Positions 33,531-44,908 of a stretch of 64,000 nucleotides of DNA are shown here, piece by piece. The number at the start of each line of letters is the position of its first letter. Position 1 is the stretch's first letter. This DNA is from Candidatus Denitrolinea symbiosum (GTDB lineage Bacteria > Chloroflexota > Anaerolineae > Anaerolineales > Villigracilaceae): NCBI GenBank assembly GCA_017312345.1, contig BLAA01000001.1:1798001-1862000 (forward strand), read 5' to 3'. The translations under genes and the position numbers were made by a program. The notes beneath the pieces were generated by a model that was not told the origin of the DNA, ran no database searches, and saw only the letters and a program-made list of their open reading frames with translations.

Positions 33531-34064
33531 ATGAATATCGTCTATTTCGACCTTGAAACGCAAAAGACCTTTGACGAAGTCGGCGGGCGGAACATGGCCG
33601 CGCTGAAACTCGCCTGCGGCGTCACCTGGTCAACGGCGCGGAACGACTTCGCCGTATATTGGGAGCAGGACGCGCCCGCGCTCGTGGCGGAACTGAAAGC
33701 CGCCGACCGCGTCGTCGGATTCAACATCGTCAACTTCGATTACGAGGTTCTCAAACCCTACGCGCCCGCCGAAAATTTCCGCTCCTTCCGCACGACCGAC
33801 ATGCTGGCCGATATTTTCCGCGCGTTGGGTTTCCGTCTCTCCCTCGATTCGCTGGCGAAGGCCACCCTCGGCGCGGCGAAGACCGCCGACGGCCTGCAAA
33901 GCGTGGAGTGGTTCCGCGCAGGCGAACTCGACAAGGTGGCCGAGTATTGCAAAGCCGACGTGGACATCACCCGCCGCGTGTATGAGTTTGGGCGCGACAA
34001 CGGCTTCGCGTATTATTACTCGAAACTCGGAAGCAAGTTGAAGGTCAATGTGAATTGGAAGTGA
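33531..34064 (+). CDS. RNase H-like 3'-5' exonuclease-type protein
   Basis: 177 residues. The DEDD exonuclease pattern is complete: VYFDLET (Asp, Glu at residues 7 and 9), GFNIVNFDYEVL (Asp) and EYCKADVDITRRVYEF (YxxxD-type fourth motif). It corresponds to the YprB/predicted RNase_H_2 group, which is not well characterised. No additional domain is present. Substrate (DNA or RNA) cannot be told. Confidence 0.85.
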   Translation: MNIVYFDLETQKTFDEVGGRNMAALKLACGVTWSTARNDFAVYWEQDAPALVAELKAADRVVGFNIVNFDYEVLKPYAPAENFRSFRTTDMLADIFRALGFRLSLDSLAKATLGAAKTADGLQSVEWFRAGELDKVAEYCKADVDITRRVYEFGRDNGFAYYYSKLGSKLKVNVNWK

Positions 34065-34113
34065 ATTTGAGACCCGTCTTTTGACGCGGATCAAGTCTTT
34101 GGAGGGCGCTGCA

Positions 34114-34881
34114 ATGATTAAATTCTCCCGCGATAATCTCTCGCTCGCCTTTGAACGTTTTGGACACGGCGCGCCGCTGATGTTGATCCACGGTTTTCCG
34201 CTCGACCACACGATCTGGGATGAGATCGTCCCGCTGCTGAAGGACGACTTTGATTTGATCCTCCCCGACCTGCGCGGGTTCGGCCAGAGCGACGCAGCGG
34301 ACGCGGATTATGCGATGCGCGACCTCGCCGACGACCTCGCCGCCCTGCTCGACCATCTCGGACTCGAGTCCGCCTTCCTCGCGGGACATTCGATGGGCGG
34401 ATACGTCGCGCTGGCTTTCGCGTCCGCGTATCCCCGCCGCGTGCGCGGACTGGCGCTGGTCGCGTCGCAAGCCGCGGCGGACGCGCCCGAGCGCCGGCAG
34501 GGACGCTACGCCCAGGCCTGGAACATCGCTGAAAACGGGATCGGCGACACGGTCGCGGCGATGACCGAAAATCTCACGCCCGACCCGCGCGTGCGAAAAT
34601 TCGTCCACGACCTGATGCGGAGGCAAAAGACCTCCGCTTACATCGGCTCGCTCAAAGCGATGGCGGAACGCGCGGACACGATGCAGGCGCTCGAAGAGTC
34701 CGCGTTCCCGCTCCTCCTCGTCCACGGCGACGCGGACGGGCTGATCCCCGTCGAACGCGCCCGCGAGATCCAGGCCCGGGTCCCGCGCGCCCGGCTCGTG
34801 GAGTTGCCGGGATGCGGTCACATGCCGATGATGGAGTCCCCGCGCCCGGCGGCGGACGCGTTCCTCGGTTGGATAAAGTAA
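34114..34881 (+). CDS. Alpha/beta-fold hydrolase
   Basis: 255 residues from ATG 34114 (GGAGGG upstream). LMLIHGFPLDHTIWD oxyanion strand, GHSMGGYVAL nucleophile Ser near 95, acid Asp in HGDADGLIP and His in LPGCGHMPMMESP form the triad. Similar to esterase/3-oxoadipate enol-lactonase-type hydrolases. No signal peptide; substrate unknown. It converges on the response regulator. Confidence 0.9.
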   Translation: MIKFSRDNLSLAFERFGHGAPLMLIHGFPLDHTIWDEIVPLLKDDFDLILPDLRGFGQSDAADADYAMRDLADDLAALLDHLGLESAFLAGHSMGGYVALAFASAYPRRVRGLALVASQAAADAPERRQGRYAQAWNIAENGIGDTVAAMTENLTPDPRVRKFVHDLMRRQKTSAYIGSLKAMAERADTMQALEESAFPLLLVHGDADGLIPVERAREIQARVPRARLVELPGCGHMPMMESPRPAADAFLGWIK

Positions 34882-34894
34882 ACTTGTCGCAAAC

Positions 34895-34914
34895 AAAAAC
34901 CGCCTTTCGGCGGT
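34895..34914 (-). terminator. Terminator of the response regulator gene
   Basis: Stem ACCGCC / GGCGGT (34899-34904 with 34909-34914). On the minus strand it is followed by five T residues and TTTG. The stem includes the last base of the stop codon. Confidence 0.7.
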
Positions 34915-35363
34915 CATTTCGTCATGTTTGGAGCCGGTTGGGTCGGCGAGGACGGAATGGACGGGATCCACTTGTTGGTGAATTTGTCGGGCGAGATGTT
35001 GAGTTGTCCCGTCCGTTTGATGAGGCGGTTGAGATGCGCGGCCAGCACGTCGGAGGGGACAGGCTTGACGAGGTAGTCGTCCGCGCCGCTGTCGAGCGCG
35101 GAGGCGACCGTCTCGGGGTCGTTGAGCGCGGAGAGGATGATGATCGGCACGTTGCTGAATTCGCGGATGGCGCGGCAGACCTGGCGTCCGTCCATGTCGG
35201 GCATCATCAAGTCGAGAATGACCGCGTGCGGACGTTTTTCGCGGACCATTAGAATGGCCTCGCGCGCGTTGTTGGATGCCAATACGTCGAAGCCATGCGT
35301 CCGAAGAAGCATGGCTGTCAGTTCAGTCATGGCAATGTCGTCGTCTATGGAGAGAACTTTCAT
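34914..35363 (-). CDS. Single-domain response regulator
   Basis: 149 residues from ATG 35363. A receiver domain covers residues 1-118: acidic pocket SIDDD, phospho-acceptor Asp in VILDLMMPDMDG, then LSALND and the conserved Lys in YLVKPV. The remaining 30 residues (NISPDKFTNKW...) carry no DNA-binding domain. The longer frame to 35477 has no ribosome site and is rejected. No histidine kinase is encoded nearby, so the input is unknown. Confidence 0.88.
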   Translation of the reverse strand: MKVLSIDDDIAMTELTAMLLRTHGFDVLASNNAREAILMVREKRPHAVILDLMMPDMDGRQVCRAIREFSNVPIIILSALNDPETVASALDSGADDYLVKPVPSDVLAAHLNRLIKRTGQLNISPDKFTNKWIPSIPSSPTQPAPNMTK

Positions 35364-35590
35364 GCGGCTATTATGCTTGATAAATCTTCGTTTCCACTTT
35401 GCAACCGGCTTACAGAATGCGCGCGGGCGCGCATGAGTTTCGTATGAGAAGGAAGGTGACAATTTTCCGCGAGGCATGTGATTTCTGGAATCTTTTCCTG
35501 TGGTAAACTTATTTTCATGTAGTTATTTTCACAAGTTGACGGCTTGCGCAAGCCGGAGGTCAAATAGAATCATTAATCCCGGAGGCACAA

Positions 35591-38332
<2,742 letters not shown>

Positions 38333-38340
38333 CGAAAATT

Positions 38341-38375
38341 CAGAACCCAGGTTTTTCACAGGAACCTGGGTTCTG
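38341..38375. other. Hairpin after ppdK
   Basis: Arms CAGAACCCAGGTT and AACCTGGGTTCTG form a 13-bp stem with a 9-base loop. No T run follows, so it may stabilise mRNA rather than terminate it. Confidence 0.6.
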
Positions 38376-38382
38376 CGCGATC

Positions 38383-38414
38383 ACGGCCTCGGGACAAACT
38401 GTCCGCGAGGCCGT
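38383..38414 (+). repeat. Duplicated hairpin, copy 1 (also terminator-like for ppdK)
   Basis: A two-part stem, CGGCCTCG with CGAGGCCG and inner GGACA with TGTCC, followed by TTTCTGATT. A near-identical copy with one mismatch lies at 39009-39041 on the other side of the nucleotidyltransferase gene. Confidence 0.75.
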
Positions 38415-38435
38415 TTCTGATTGAATTCGGCAAAC

Positions 38436-38960
38436 CTACGCCACCAATCGAGACAAAATATTTTCGGGAACGAGCGCCTTCAATTTAGGATACGCTTCTA
38501 AAATCCGCGCAACATCAGCCAGGTCTTTTTGACGTTTGCTTGCCCTGCGGTCGGGGTCTTGGATAGCCCAGATTTTTCCCTGCAAGATGTCTTCGAGACG
38601 GGCGACAGGCATATCCAGCCCCAGGACTTCCCTGCGGCTGGCGCGCTCGGCAAACTCGCCATAACGCGCGTCGGTCTGGATTTGAATCCGCAGGTCGGAA
38701 TCGGGCAGTTCGATGTTCAGGCTGTGAGGGAAGCGGATCACTTTGTATTGCGCGGCAAGCAGGGACTCGATTTGTTCCGCTTGCGCTGTCGCGACTGCCA
38801 GATCCAGGTCGAGGCTGACGAGAGGGTCAACATAGGCATTGACGCCTTGTCCGCCGATAACGCAAAAGCGAATCCCGCTCTCTTCCAGCATGACTAGAAA
38901 AGATTCCAGGCGATTGGCCTTATCCATGATGATCACCTTCCAGAAATCGAGCGCTTGCAT
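38436..38960 (-). CDS. Nucleotidyltransferase-fold protein (AbiEii/DUF6036-like)
   Basis: 174 residues. GGQGVNAYVDPLVSLDLDLAV contains the GG motif and Asp-x-Asp metal site of the polymerase-beta nucleotidyltransferase superfamily. The C-terminal half (MPVARLEDILQGKIWA, RRASKRQKDLADVARI) matches toxin-like or AbiEii-type members. The gene lies alone on the minus strand between two copies of one hairpin. ATG 38960 has GGAG upstream; a second ATG at 38927 is also preceded by GGAAGG. Whether it has a toxin role is not shown; no partner gene is visible. Confidence 0.8.
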   Translation of the reverse strand: MQALDFWKVIIMDKANRLESFLVMLEESGIRFCVIGGQGVNAYVDPLVSLDLDLAVATAQAEQIESLLAAQYKVIRFPHSLNIELPDSDLRIQIQTDARYGEFAERASRREVLGLDMPVARLEDILQGKIWAIQDPDRRASKRQKDLADVARILEAYPKLKALVPENILSRLVA

Positions 38961-39008
38961 GGTCTCTCCGTTACGATGCGTTGATTATAATCCAGCCCTG
39001 AAAGGACA

Positions 39009-39041
39009 ACGGCCTCGGGACAAAATGTCCGCGAGGCCGTT
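39009..39041. repeat. Duplicated hairpin, copy 2
   Basis: Near-identical to 38383-38414 (one mismatch in the loop region). Together the copies bracket the nucleotidyltransferase gene in direct orientation. Confidence 0.75.
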
Positions 39042-39106
39042 GTTGCTCTCAGTTCGGGAGGGGCACATTGGAAAATTGACATATAATTCCAGCGGACAAC
39101 TTCCCC

Positions 39107-40147
39107 ATGCCAAACTCAATCTCTCGTGCCTCTCTGCTGGATCTCCTAGGCGGACGCCGCCAGGCGGACATCCCCGCTTTTAGCGGGCTGCTCCACGTCA
39201 CCGCGGCGGGACTGGCCCGCGAGGGACTCGCCTGGCGCGAGGTCCATCGCGACGCGGGGAAGATGGCGCGCGCCGCGGCGAACACTTTCAAATTGACGGG
39301 TCTGCCCTCGGTCACGCTGCCGCTGGATTTCACCGCTCCCGCCGAAATGCTGGGCGCGGAACTGGTCTTCTACGCGGAGGACGAATTTCAGTTCCCGCAG
39401 GTGAAAAGGCCGCTGGTCGAAAGCGCGAGAGAGATAGCGAAGATGGAAAGCGGCGCGGGCAGGCTGCCGATCATCCTGGAGGCGATCCGCCTCGCAAAAG
39501 AAGACGTCGGCCGCGCAGCCGTCATTTCGGGACTGCTCCCCGGGCCGTACACTTTGCTGCTTTACCTGTGTAACCCGGCGAAATTATTTACCGAGATGAA
39601 GAAAGACGCCCAGCCGGTCATCGAGGCGCTCTTTCATCTTTCCGCTTTCCTTGCTGGAATTGGCCGGGCCTACCGCGAGGCGGGCGCGGACTTTGTGACC
39701 GTCCACGAGATGGGCGGCTCGCCGGGCTTCCTCGGGCCGACGCGGTACGCGCAATTCGTCCACCCCGCGCTGCGGGAATTGATCGCGGGATTGCCCGCGC
39801 CGCGCGTCCTCTCTGTGTGCGGGGACGCGACCCGCTCGCTGGATCTGCTGGACGAGACCGGCGCGGAAGCCGTCTCGCTCGACCAGACGGTGGACCTGTC
39901 GGCGGCGCGCGCCTCCCTGAAGCGGACGCTGCTCTTCGGCAGCCTCGACCCCGTGCGGACGCTTTGGAGGGGGGACGAGGCCGCGGTCCGGGAGGCCGCT
40001 CGAAGGTCGCGCGAGGCGGGCGTGGACGCGGTCTGGCCGGGCTGCGATCTCGTCCTCCAAACGCCGCTGGAGAATCTCCGCGCTTTGACAGACAGTCGGA
40101 AAGAACGATGTATAATTCCGCCACTTCAATTTTCGGAGCAGGAATGA
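39107..40147 (+). CDS. Uroporphyrinogen decarboxylase-family protein (MtaA/CmuA methyltransferase-like)
   Basis: 346 residues with the URO-D TIM-barrel pattern. The sequence ends like methylcobamide:CoM-type methyltransferases: VLSVCGDATRSLDLL and WPGCDLVLQTPLENLRAL place Cys residues at the zinc positions, while the typical HemE N-terminal PVWxMRQAGR is absent. It could transfer methyl groups between corrinoid protein and thiol acceptors. Its last codons overlap the alaS start (ATGA). Confidence 0.75.
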   Translation: MPNSISRASLLDLLGGRRQADIPAFSGLLHVTAAGLAREGLAWREVHRDAGKMARAAANTFKLTGLPSVTLPLDFTAPAEMLGAELVFYAEDEFQFPQVKRPLVESAREIAKMESGAGRLPIILEAIRLAKEDVGRAAVISGLLPGPYTLLLYLCNPAKLFTEMKKDAQPVIEALFHLSAFLAGIGRAYREAGADFVTVHEMGGSPGFLGPTRYAQFVHPALRELIAGLPAPRVLSVCGDATRSLDLLDETGAEAVSLDQTVDLSAARASLKRTLLFGSLDPVRTLWRGDEAAVREAARRSREAGVDAVWPGCDLVLQTPLENLRALTDSRKERCIIPPLQFSEQE

Positions 40148-42954
40148 CCCCAAAATTATCAGGCAACCAGATCCGCCAAACGTTCATTGATTTTTTCGTC
40201 GAGCGGGGACACACCGCCGTCCCGTCCATGTCGCTCGTCCCGGGCGGGGATTCCACGCTGCTCTTCACCAACTCGGGCATGGTGCAGTTCAAGGATGTCT
40301 TCCTCGGCACGGACAAGAAGCCTTACACACGAGCCGTCGACTCGCAGAAGTGTATGCGCGTGGCGGGCAAGCACAACGATCTCGAAGACGTGGGCCGCGA
40401 CGATACGCATCACACCTTCTTTGAAATGCTCGGTAACTGGTCGTTTGGCGACTACTATAAAAAGGAGGCCATCGCCTGGTCGTGGCAGTTGCTGACCGAG
40501 GTCTGGAAGTTGCCCAAGGACAGGATCTACGCCACTTGTTTCAAGGACGATCAGGGCGACATCCCGCAGGACGACGAAGCCGCGGACGCGTGGAGGAACC
40601 AGCCGGGGTTCGATCCCGATCACGTCCTTTTCTTCGGGCGCAAAGATAACTTCTGGCAAATGGCTGAGACGGGTCCGTGCGGGCCTTGCTCGGAGATTCA
40701 CCTGGACCGCGGCGAGGAGTTCGACAACCTGCGCGGCAAGCCGCATCGCTGCGGCGTGAACGGCGAATGTACGCGCTTCCTCGAACTCTGGAACAACGTC
40801 TTCATTCAATATAACCGCTTCGAGGACGGACGTCTCGAGCCGCTCCCCGCCAAACACGTGGACACGGGCATGGGCTTCGAGCGCATCGTCGCCGTGCTGC
40901 AGGGCGTAGACTCCAACTATAAGACCGACATTTTCGCGGGCGTGCTCGAAGTCCTGCGCGGACTCACCGGCCACAGCGAGGCGCAAATGCTGGCGGACTT
41001 CACGCCCTATCGCGTCATCGCGGACCACGTCCGCTCGGCGGCTTTTCTCATCGCCGACGGCGTCGTCCCGGGCAACGCGGGACGCAACTACGTCACCCGC
41101 ATGTTGATCCGCCGGGCGGCGCGCTTCGGGACGAAGATCGGCCTCCATGAACCCTTCCTCGCCAGGGCGGCGGAGGCCGTCATCGCGCAGTATGGCGACT
41201 TCTATTCCGAACTTCAAAAGAGCCGGGCTTCGATCCTGGATTATTTGACGCGGGAGGAAGTCCGCTTCGCGCGGACGCTCGAGACCGGCACGGCGCACCT
41301 GGAGTCTCTCCTGCTCAAATTGAGCGCCCAGCAAACCGCCGTCCAATGGGCAATCGAGGCTGGCGATCCGTCCGAGAAACATGCCGACCGGTTGAAGTCC
41401 GCGCGCGTTTTGGACGGACACGACGCGTTCGAACTCTACGCTACTTACGGCCTCCCGTTTGAAATCTCCCGCGACATCGCCCGTGAACACGACCTCGACG
41501 TGGACGAAAAGGGATTCGTCGAAGCGCGGGAGGAGCACAGCAAGGCCTCGGGCGGCGGCAAGGCCATGGGCAAACTCGGCGGGGAGGATTCGGAATATTT
41601 CGCCGGCATCTTGAAAGACCTGCAGGCCAAAGGCAAACTCGGGAAGGACGGCGTCGAATACGACCCGTACAATTCCCTGCGCGTTGAGGGAGAAGTCCTC
41701 GCCCTGGTTGTGGACGGCGTCTCAAAGGAGACCGCCGAGCTCGACGATCAGGTCGAAGTGATCCTGCCCAAGACAGGCTTTTACATCGAAGCGGGCGGGC
41801 AGGTGAACGACACGGGTTTTATTCGTCGTCTCTCTTCGCCTTCTGGGGGAGATGGTTGGGAGATCGAAGTCTCCGCCATGCGACGCCCGGCCGCGGGCGT
41901 GATCACGCATGTGGGGACGGTCATTTCGGGACGCCCGAAGGTGGGCGACAAAGCCGCGGCCGAGGTGGACGCGGCGCGGCGTCACGACATCATGCGAAAT
42001 CACACCGCCACGCACCTGCTCCACAAGGCGTTGCAGGAGACGCTGGGCGACCAGGCGAAGCAGGCCGGTTCGCTCGTCGCGCCGACGCATCTGCGCTTCG
42101 ACTTTAACCATCCGGTCGCGATGACGCCCGAACAGGTGGAGCGCGTCGAGCGGATGGTCAACGAGGCGGTCGCGGCCGACTTGCTCGTTCAAAAGGAGAC
42201 CAAGTCCCTGGACGAGGCGAAGAAGGAAGGCGCGATGGCGCTCTTCGGCGAGAAGTACGGCGAGACCGTCCGCACGATCTCGATCATGGAAGACGATCAC
42301 GACAAATATTCCTACGAACTGTGCGGCGGCACGCATCTCGAGCGCACGTCCGACGTCGGCGCGTTCGTCATCGTCAGCGAGGGATCGGTGGCCGCGAACG
42401 TCCGCCGCATCGAGGCCGTGACGGGCCGCGGCGCGTACCGGCTGATGGCTCAGCGCAACAAGGCGCTCAACCAGGCGGCGAGCGCGTTGAAGGTCGCCGT
42501 GGATGAAGTCCCCGCGAAGGTGGAGGATTTGCAGGACGAGGTCTCGGAGTTGAAGAAGGAACTTGCTGAACTGCGCGCGCGGCAGGCCCTCGCCGCGTTC
42601 GACCTGCAACTTTCCAATGTCCAGACCGTGAAGGACGTGCACGTCCTGGCGGTGGACATCCCGGATTCCAACGCCGAGGCGCTGCGGATGCTGGCCGATA
42701 AATTCCGCGAGAAATATCCCGTCGGCGGCGCGGTGGTGCTGTCCACGGGCAACATTCTGGCGGGAGGATCCACCGTCATCGCGGTGGTGACCGAAGACCT
42801 CGTCAAACGGGGGATCAAGGCTGGGGATTTGATCGCCAGTCTGGGCGGCAAAGGCGGCGGACGTCCCAACATGGCGCAGGGAAGCCTGCCCCGCGAGCAG
42901 ATTCGGGAGGCGTTCTCCAAACTGGCGAAGGCGCTGTCCGAAAAATTGAAGTGA
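40144..42954 (+). CDS. alaS: Alanyl-tRNA synthetase
   Basis: 936 residues from ATG 40144, which overlaps the previous stop. Class II catalytic core (CMRVAGKHNDLEDVGRDDTH, FFEMLGNWSFGDY, KHVDTGMGFERIVAVLQG), editing domain with HTATHLLHKALQ (zinc His, about 620) and CGGTHLERTSDVG (about 727), a coiled-coil (about 780-825) and C-terminal DHHA1-type domain ending SLGGKGGGRPNMAQGSL. Ligates alanine to tRNA-Ala in the cytoplasm. An internal TATAAT at 40111 with a distant TTGACA may give a second promoter. Confidence 0.97.
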   Translation: MTPKLSGNQIRQTFIDFFVERGHTAVPSMSLVPGGDSTLLFTNSGMVQFKDVFLGTDKKPYTRAVDSQKCMRVAGKHNDLEDVGRDDTHHTFFEMLGNWSFGDYYKKEAIAWSWQLLTEVWKLPKDRIYATCFKDDQGDIPQDDEAADAWRNQPGFDPDHVLFFGRKDNFWQMAETGPCGPCSEIHLDRGEEFDNLRGKPHRCGVNGECTRFLELWNNVFIQYNRFEDGRLEPLPAKHVDTGMGFERIVAVLQGVDSNYKTDIFAGVLEVLRGLTGHSEAQMLADFTPYRVIADHVRSAAFLIADGVVPGNAGRNYVTRMLIRRAARFGTKIGLHEPFLARAAEAVIAQYGDFYSELQKSRASILDYLTREEVRFARTLETGTAHLESLLLKLSAQQTAVQWAIEAGDPSEKHADRLKSARVLDGHDAFELYATYGLPFEISRDIAREHDLDVDEKGFVEAREEHSKASGGGKAMGKLGGEDSEYFAGILKDLQAKGKLGKDGVEYDPYNSLRVEGEVLALVVDGVSKETAELDDQVEVILPKTGFYIEAGGQVNDTGFIRRLSSPSGGDGWEIEVSAMRRPAAGVITHVGTVISGRPKVGDKAAAEVDAARRHDIMRNHTATHLLHKALQETLGDQAKQAGSLVAPTHLRFDFNHPVAMTPEQVERVERMVNEAVAADLLVQKETKSLDEAKKEGAMALFGEKYGETVRTISIMEDDHDKYSYELCGGTHLERTSDVGAFVIVSEGSVAANVRRIEAVTGRGAYRLMAQRNKALNQAASALKVAVDEVPAKVEDLQDEVSELKKELAELRARQALAAFDLQLSNVQTVKDVHVLAVDIPDSNAEALRMLADKFREKYPVGGAVVLSTGNILAGGSTVIAVVTEDLVKRGIKAGDLIASLGGKGGGRPNMAQGSLPREQIREAFSKLAKALSEKLK

Positions 42955-42992
42955 GGCGCTGGGGGCGAAAGAACTTCCCGCGTTTGAGACAG

Positions 42993-43026
42993 GAATCCGA
43001 AAGTTCTACTTTCGGATTCTTTTTTT
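42993..43026 (+). terminator. alaS terminator
   Basis: 11-bp perfect stem GAATCCGAAAG / CTTTCGGATTC with a 5-base loop, followed by seven T residues. Confidence 0.9.
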
Positions 43027-43034
43027 CGAAGTAG

Positions 43035-43089
43035 AACTTCGAGATTCCTGTTGGAACTTCGAGATTCCTGTTGGAACTTCGAGATTCCA
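43035..43089. repeat. 20-bp tandem repeat, nearly three copies
   Basis: The unit AACTTCGAGATTCCTGTTGG starts at 43035, 43055 and 43075. It is non-coding and lies between the alaS terminator and the convergent glucosidase gene. Confidence 0.85.
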
Positions 43090-43114
43090 GAAAATCAGAG
43101 AACCGACGATGAAT

Positions 43115-44722
43115 TCAGGGGATGGGGTTTTTCAGGATGATTCCGCCAAACGGCTCCAGGGTGCAGATGCCGCCGGCGGCGCGGTCGTTCTCGTTCAACT
43201 TGAAGAGGCAGTCCCCGTCCGCGCAGGGGAATTGGACTGGGGCGCGGTCGAAGTTGAGCAGGATGTGGACCCGCTCGTCTCCCGAAACTCTGGCGTACCC
43301 GAGGACGTTCGACGGGAGAGATTCGATCAAGTTCAGCGAACCAGCATGGAGCGCTGTTTCTCGCGAGCGAAGTTTCAGCAGCCCGCGGACGGCGTTCCAC
43401 TGCGAGGCCTCGTCCCCGATTTGCGCGGCCGCGTTGACCTCCCGATGATTCGGGTGGACGGGCAGCCACGTCTTTTTGGCGGAGGAGAATCCCGCCTCCC
43501 GCGTCGCGTCCCACTGCATCGGCGTCCGCGCTTCGTCGCGGTTGATGGTCAGCCCGAGCAGATCGAAGACGAAGCGCGGGATGTATTTGTATTTGTGGGG
43601 GACCGGGTCGAGCGCCGAGGCGAAGGGCATGGTCAGGTCGGTCATGCCGATCTCCTCGCCGTAGTACATGCAGGGGACGCCGCGCGCGGTGAGTTGGAAT
43701 ATGGCGAGCAGCTTTGCCTTGCGGACGTCGCCGCCGAGCCGGGTCATGCTGCGGCGCCGGTCGTGGTTGCTGAAGACGTAGACCGGCATGAACGGGTCGG
43801 GGTAGGCCGCTTCGAGGTCCAGGAGGAGGCGGCGGAAGTAGTCGGCGTCGAAGCGGAAGTTCAGCATCGCGAAGTCGAAGACGAGAGTCAGGCCGTCGTT
43901 GCGCGTCCCGCCGAGGTATTTGCGGATCGTCGCCCGGCTTCCGCTCACCTCGCCGAGGGAGAGTCTTTCGCCGAACTCGTCGCAAACGGCGCGGAATTCC
44001 CTGGCGAACTCGAAACTTTCGGGCAGGTTGAGATTGTATTTTGCCTGCTGGAAAAATCCCGAGGGGTCGTTTTCGGTGGGGATGAACCGAGGCGAGAACG
44101 GGTTGTCGCGGAACGCTTCGTCTTTGTAGATGGCGTTGAACACGTCGAGGCGGAATCCGTCCACGCCTTTGGCGAGCCAGAAGCGGACGGTGTCGAGCAT
44201 GATCCGCTTCACTTCGGGGTTGCGGTAATTCAGGTCGGGCTGGAAGGACAGAAAACTCGCCCAGTAATACTGCCCGCGTTCGGGGGCGTAATACCAGCCG
44301 CTGCCGCCGGGCAGACTGTTCCAATTGGTCGGTTTGTCGCGCCAGATGTACCAGTCCGCTTTGGGATTGTCGCGCGAGGCGCGCGATTCCCTGAACCAGG
44401 GATGCTCGTCCGAAGTGTGATTCATCACCATGTCGAAGACGATCCGCATCCCGCGTTTGTGGACTTCTTCGATGAGTTCCAGCGCGTCGTCGAGCGTTCC
44501 GTATTCGGGGGCGACGTTTCGGTAGTCGGAAATGTCGTAGCCGAAGTCGCGCTGCGGCGACGTGAAGAACGGCGAGAGCCAGACGGACTCGAAACCCAAC
44601 TCCTTGACGTAATCCAGTTTTTGAATCACGCCGCGCAGGTCGCCGACGCCGTCGCCGTTGGAGTCGAAGAACGAGCGGGGATAGATTTGATAGATGGTCG
44701 TTTTGTGGTACCAGGGCGTCAT
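43115..44722 (-). CDS. GH13 alpha-glucosidase (oligo-1,6-glucosidase-like)
   Basis: 535 residues from ATG 44722. It opens with TTIYQIYPRSFFDSNGDGVGDL, the metal/domain-B signature of the oligo-1,6-glucosidase and trehalose-related branch. Catalytic motifs: DMVMNHTSDEHPWF, GFRLDVFNA (nucleophile Asp193), LGEVSG (acid/base Glu258) and FSNHDRRR (Asp321). Cytoplasmic hydrolysis of short alpha-glucosides is likely, complementing the amylase-family enzyme at 282. The longer frame to 44878 runs through a non-coding palindromic element and is not credible. Confidence 0.92.
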   Translation of the reverse strand: MTPWYHKTTIYQIYPRSFFDSNGDGVGDLRGVIQKLDYVKELGFESVWLSPFFTSPQRDFGYDISDYRNVAPEYGTLDDALELIEEVHKRGMRIVFDMVMNHTSDEHPWFRESRASRDNPKADWYIWRDKPTNWNSLPGGSGWYYAPERGQYYWASFLSFQPDLNYRNPEVKRIMLDTVRFWLAKGVDGFRLDVFNAIYKDEAFRDNPFSPRFIPTENDPSGFFQQAKYNLNLPESFEFAREFRAVCDEFGERLSLGEVSGSRATIRKYLGGTRNDGLTLVFDFAMLNFRFDADYFRRLLLDLEAAYPDPFMPVYVFSNHDRRRSMTRLGGDVRKAKLLAIFQLTARGVPCMYYGEEIGMTDLTMPFASALDPVPHKYKYIPRFVFDLLGLTINRDEARTPMQWDATREAGFSSAKKTWLPVHPNHREVNAAAQIGDEASQWNAVRGLLKLRSRETALHAGSLNLIESLPSNVLGYARVSGDERVHILLNFDRAPVQFPCADGDCLFKLNENDRAAGGICTLEPFGGIILKNPIP

Positions 44723-44753
44723 AAATAGACTCCTTCGGAAATAAAATTCCTGG

Positions 44754-44818
44754 CCGCGAATTTCACGAATGCGCGCAAATTTCCCATGATTTTTTCGCGA
44801 AATTCGCGTTATTCGCGG
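44754..44818. repeat. Imperfect palindromic intergenic element (CGCGAAT family)
   Basis: CCGCGAAT at 44754-44761 is mirrored by ATTCGCGG at 44811-44818, with further partial pairing (ACGAAT, GCGAAATTCGCG) between them. Non-coding. Confidence 0.55.
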
Positions 44819-44908
44819 TAGAAACAGGGATGCCGACGTTAAATCAATTGTAGCCGATTTCCAATACGCCAGTTTCATTTATAATCCCTGTCAGTCAAAG
44901 GAGACAAA

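Noticed and set aside
40085..40116. Strong internal promoter for alaS (TTGACA and TATAAT)
   Set aside because: The hexamers are 20 bp apart, longer than functional spacing; kept only as a remark in the alaS entry.
42985..43100. Attenuator or riboswitch for the glucosidase gene
   Set aside because: That gene is on the other strand and ends here; the hairpin is the alaS terminator and the rest is a 20-bp tandem repeat.
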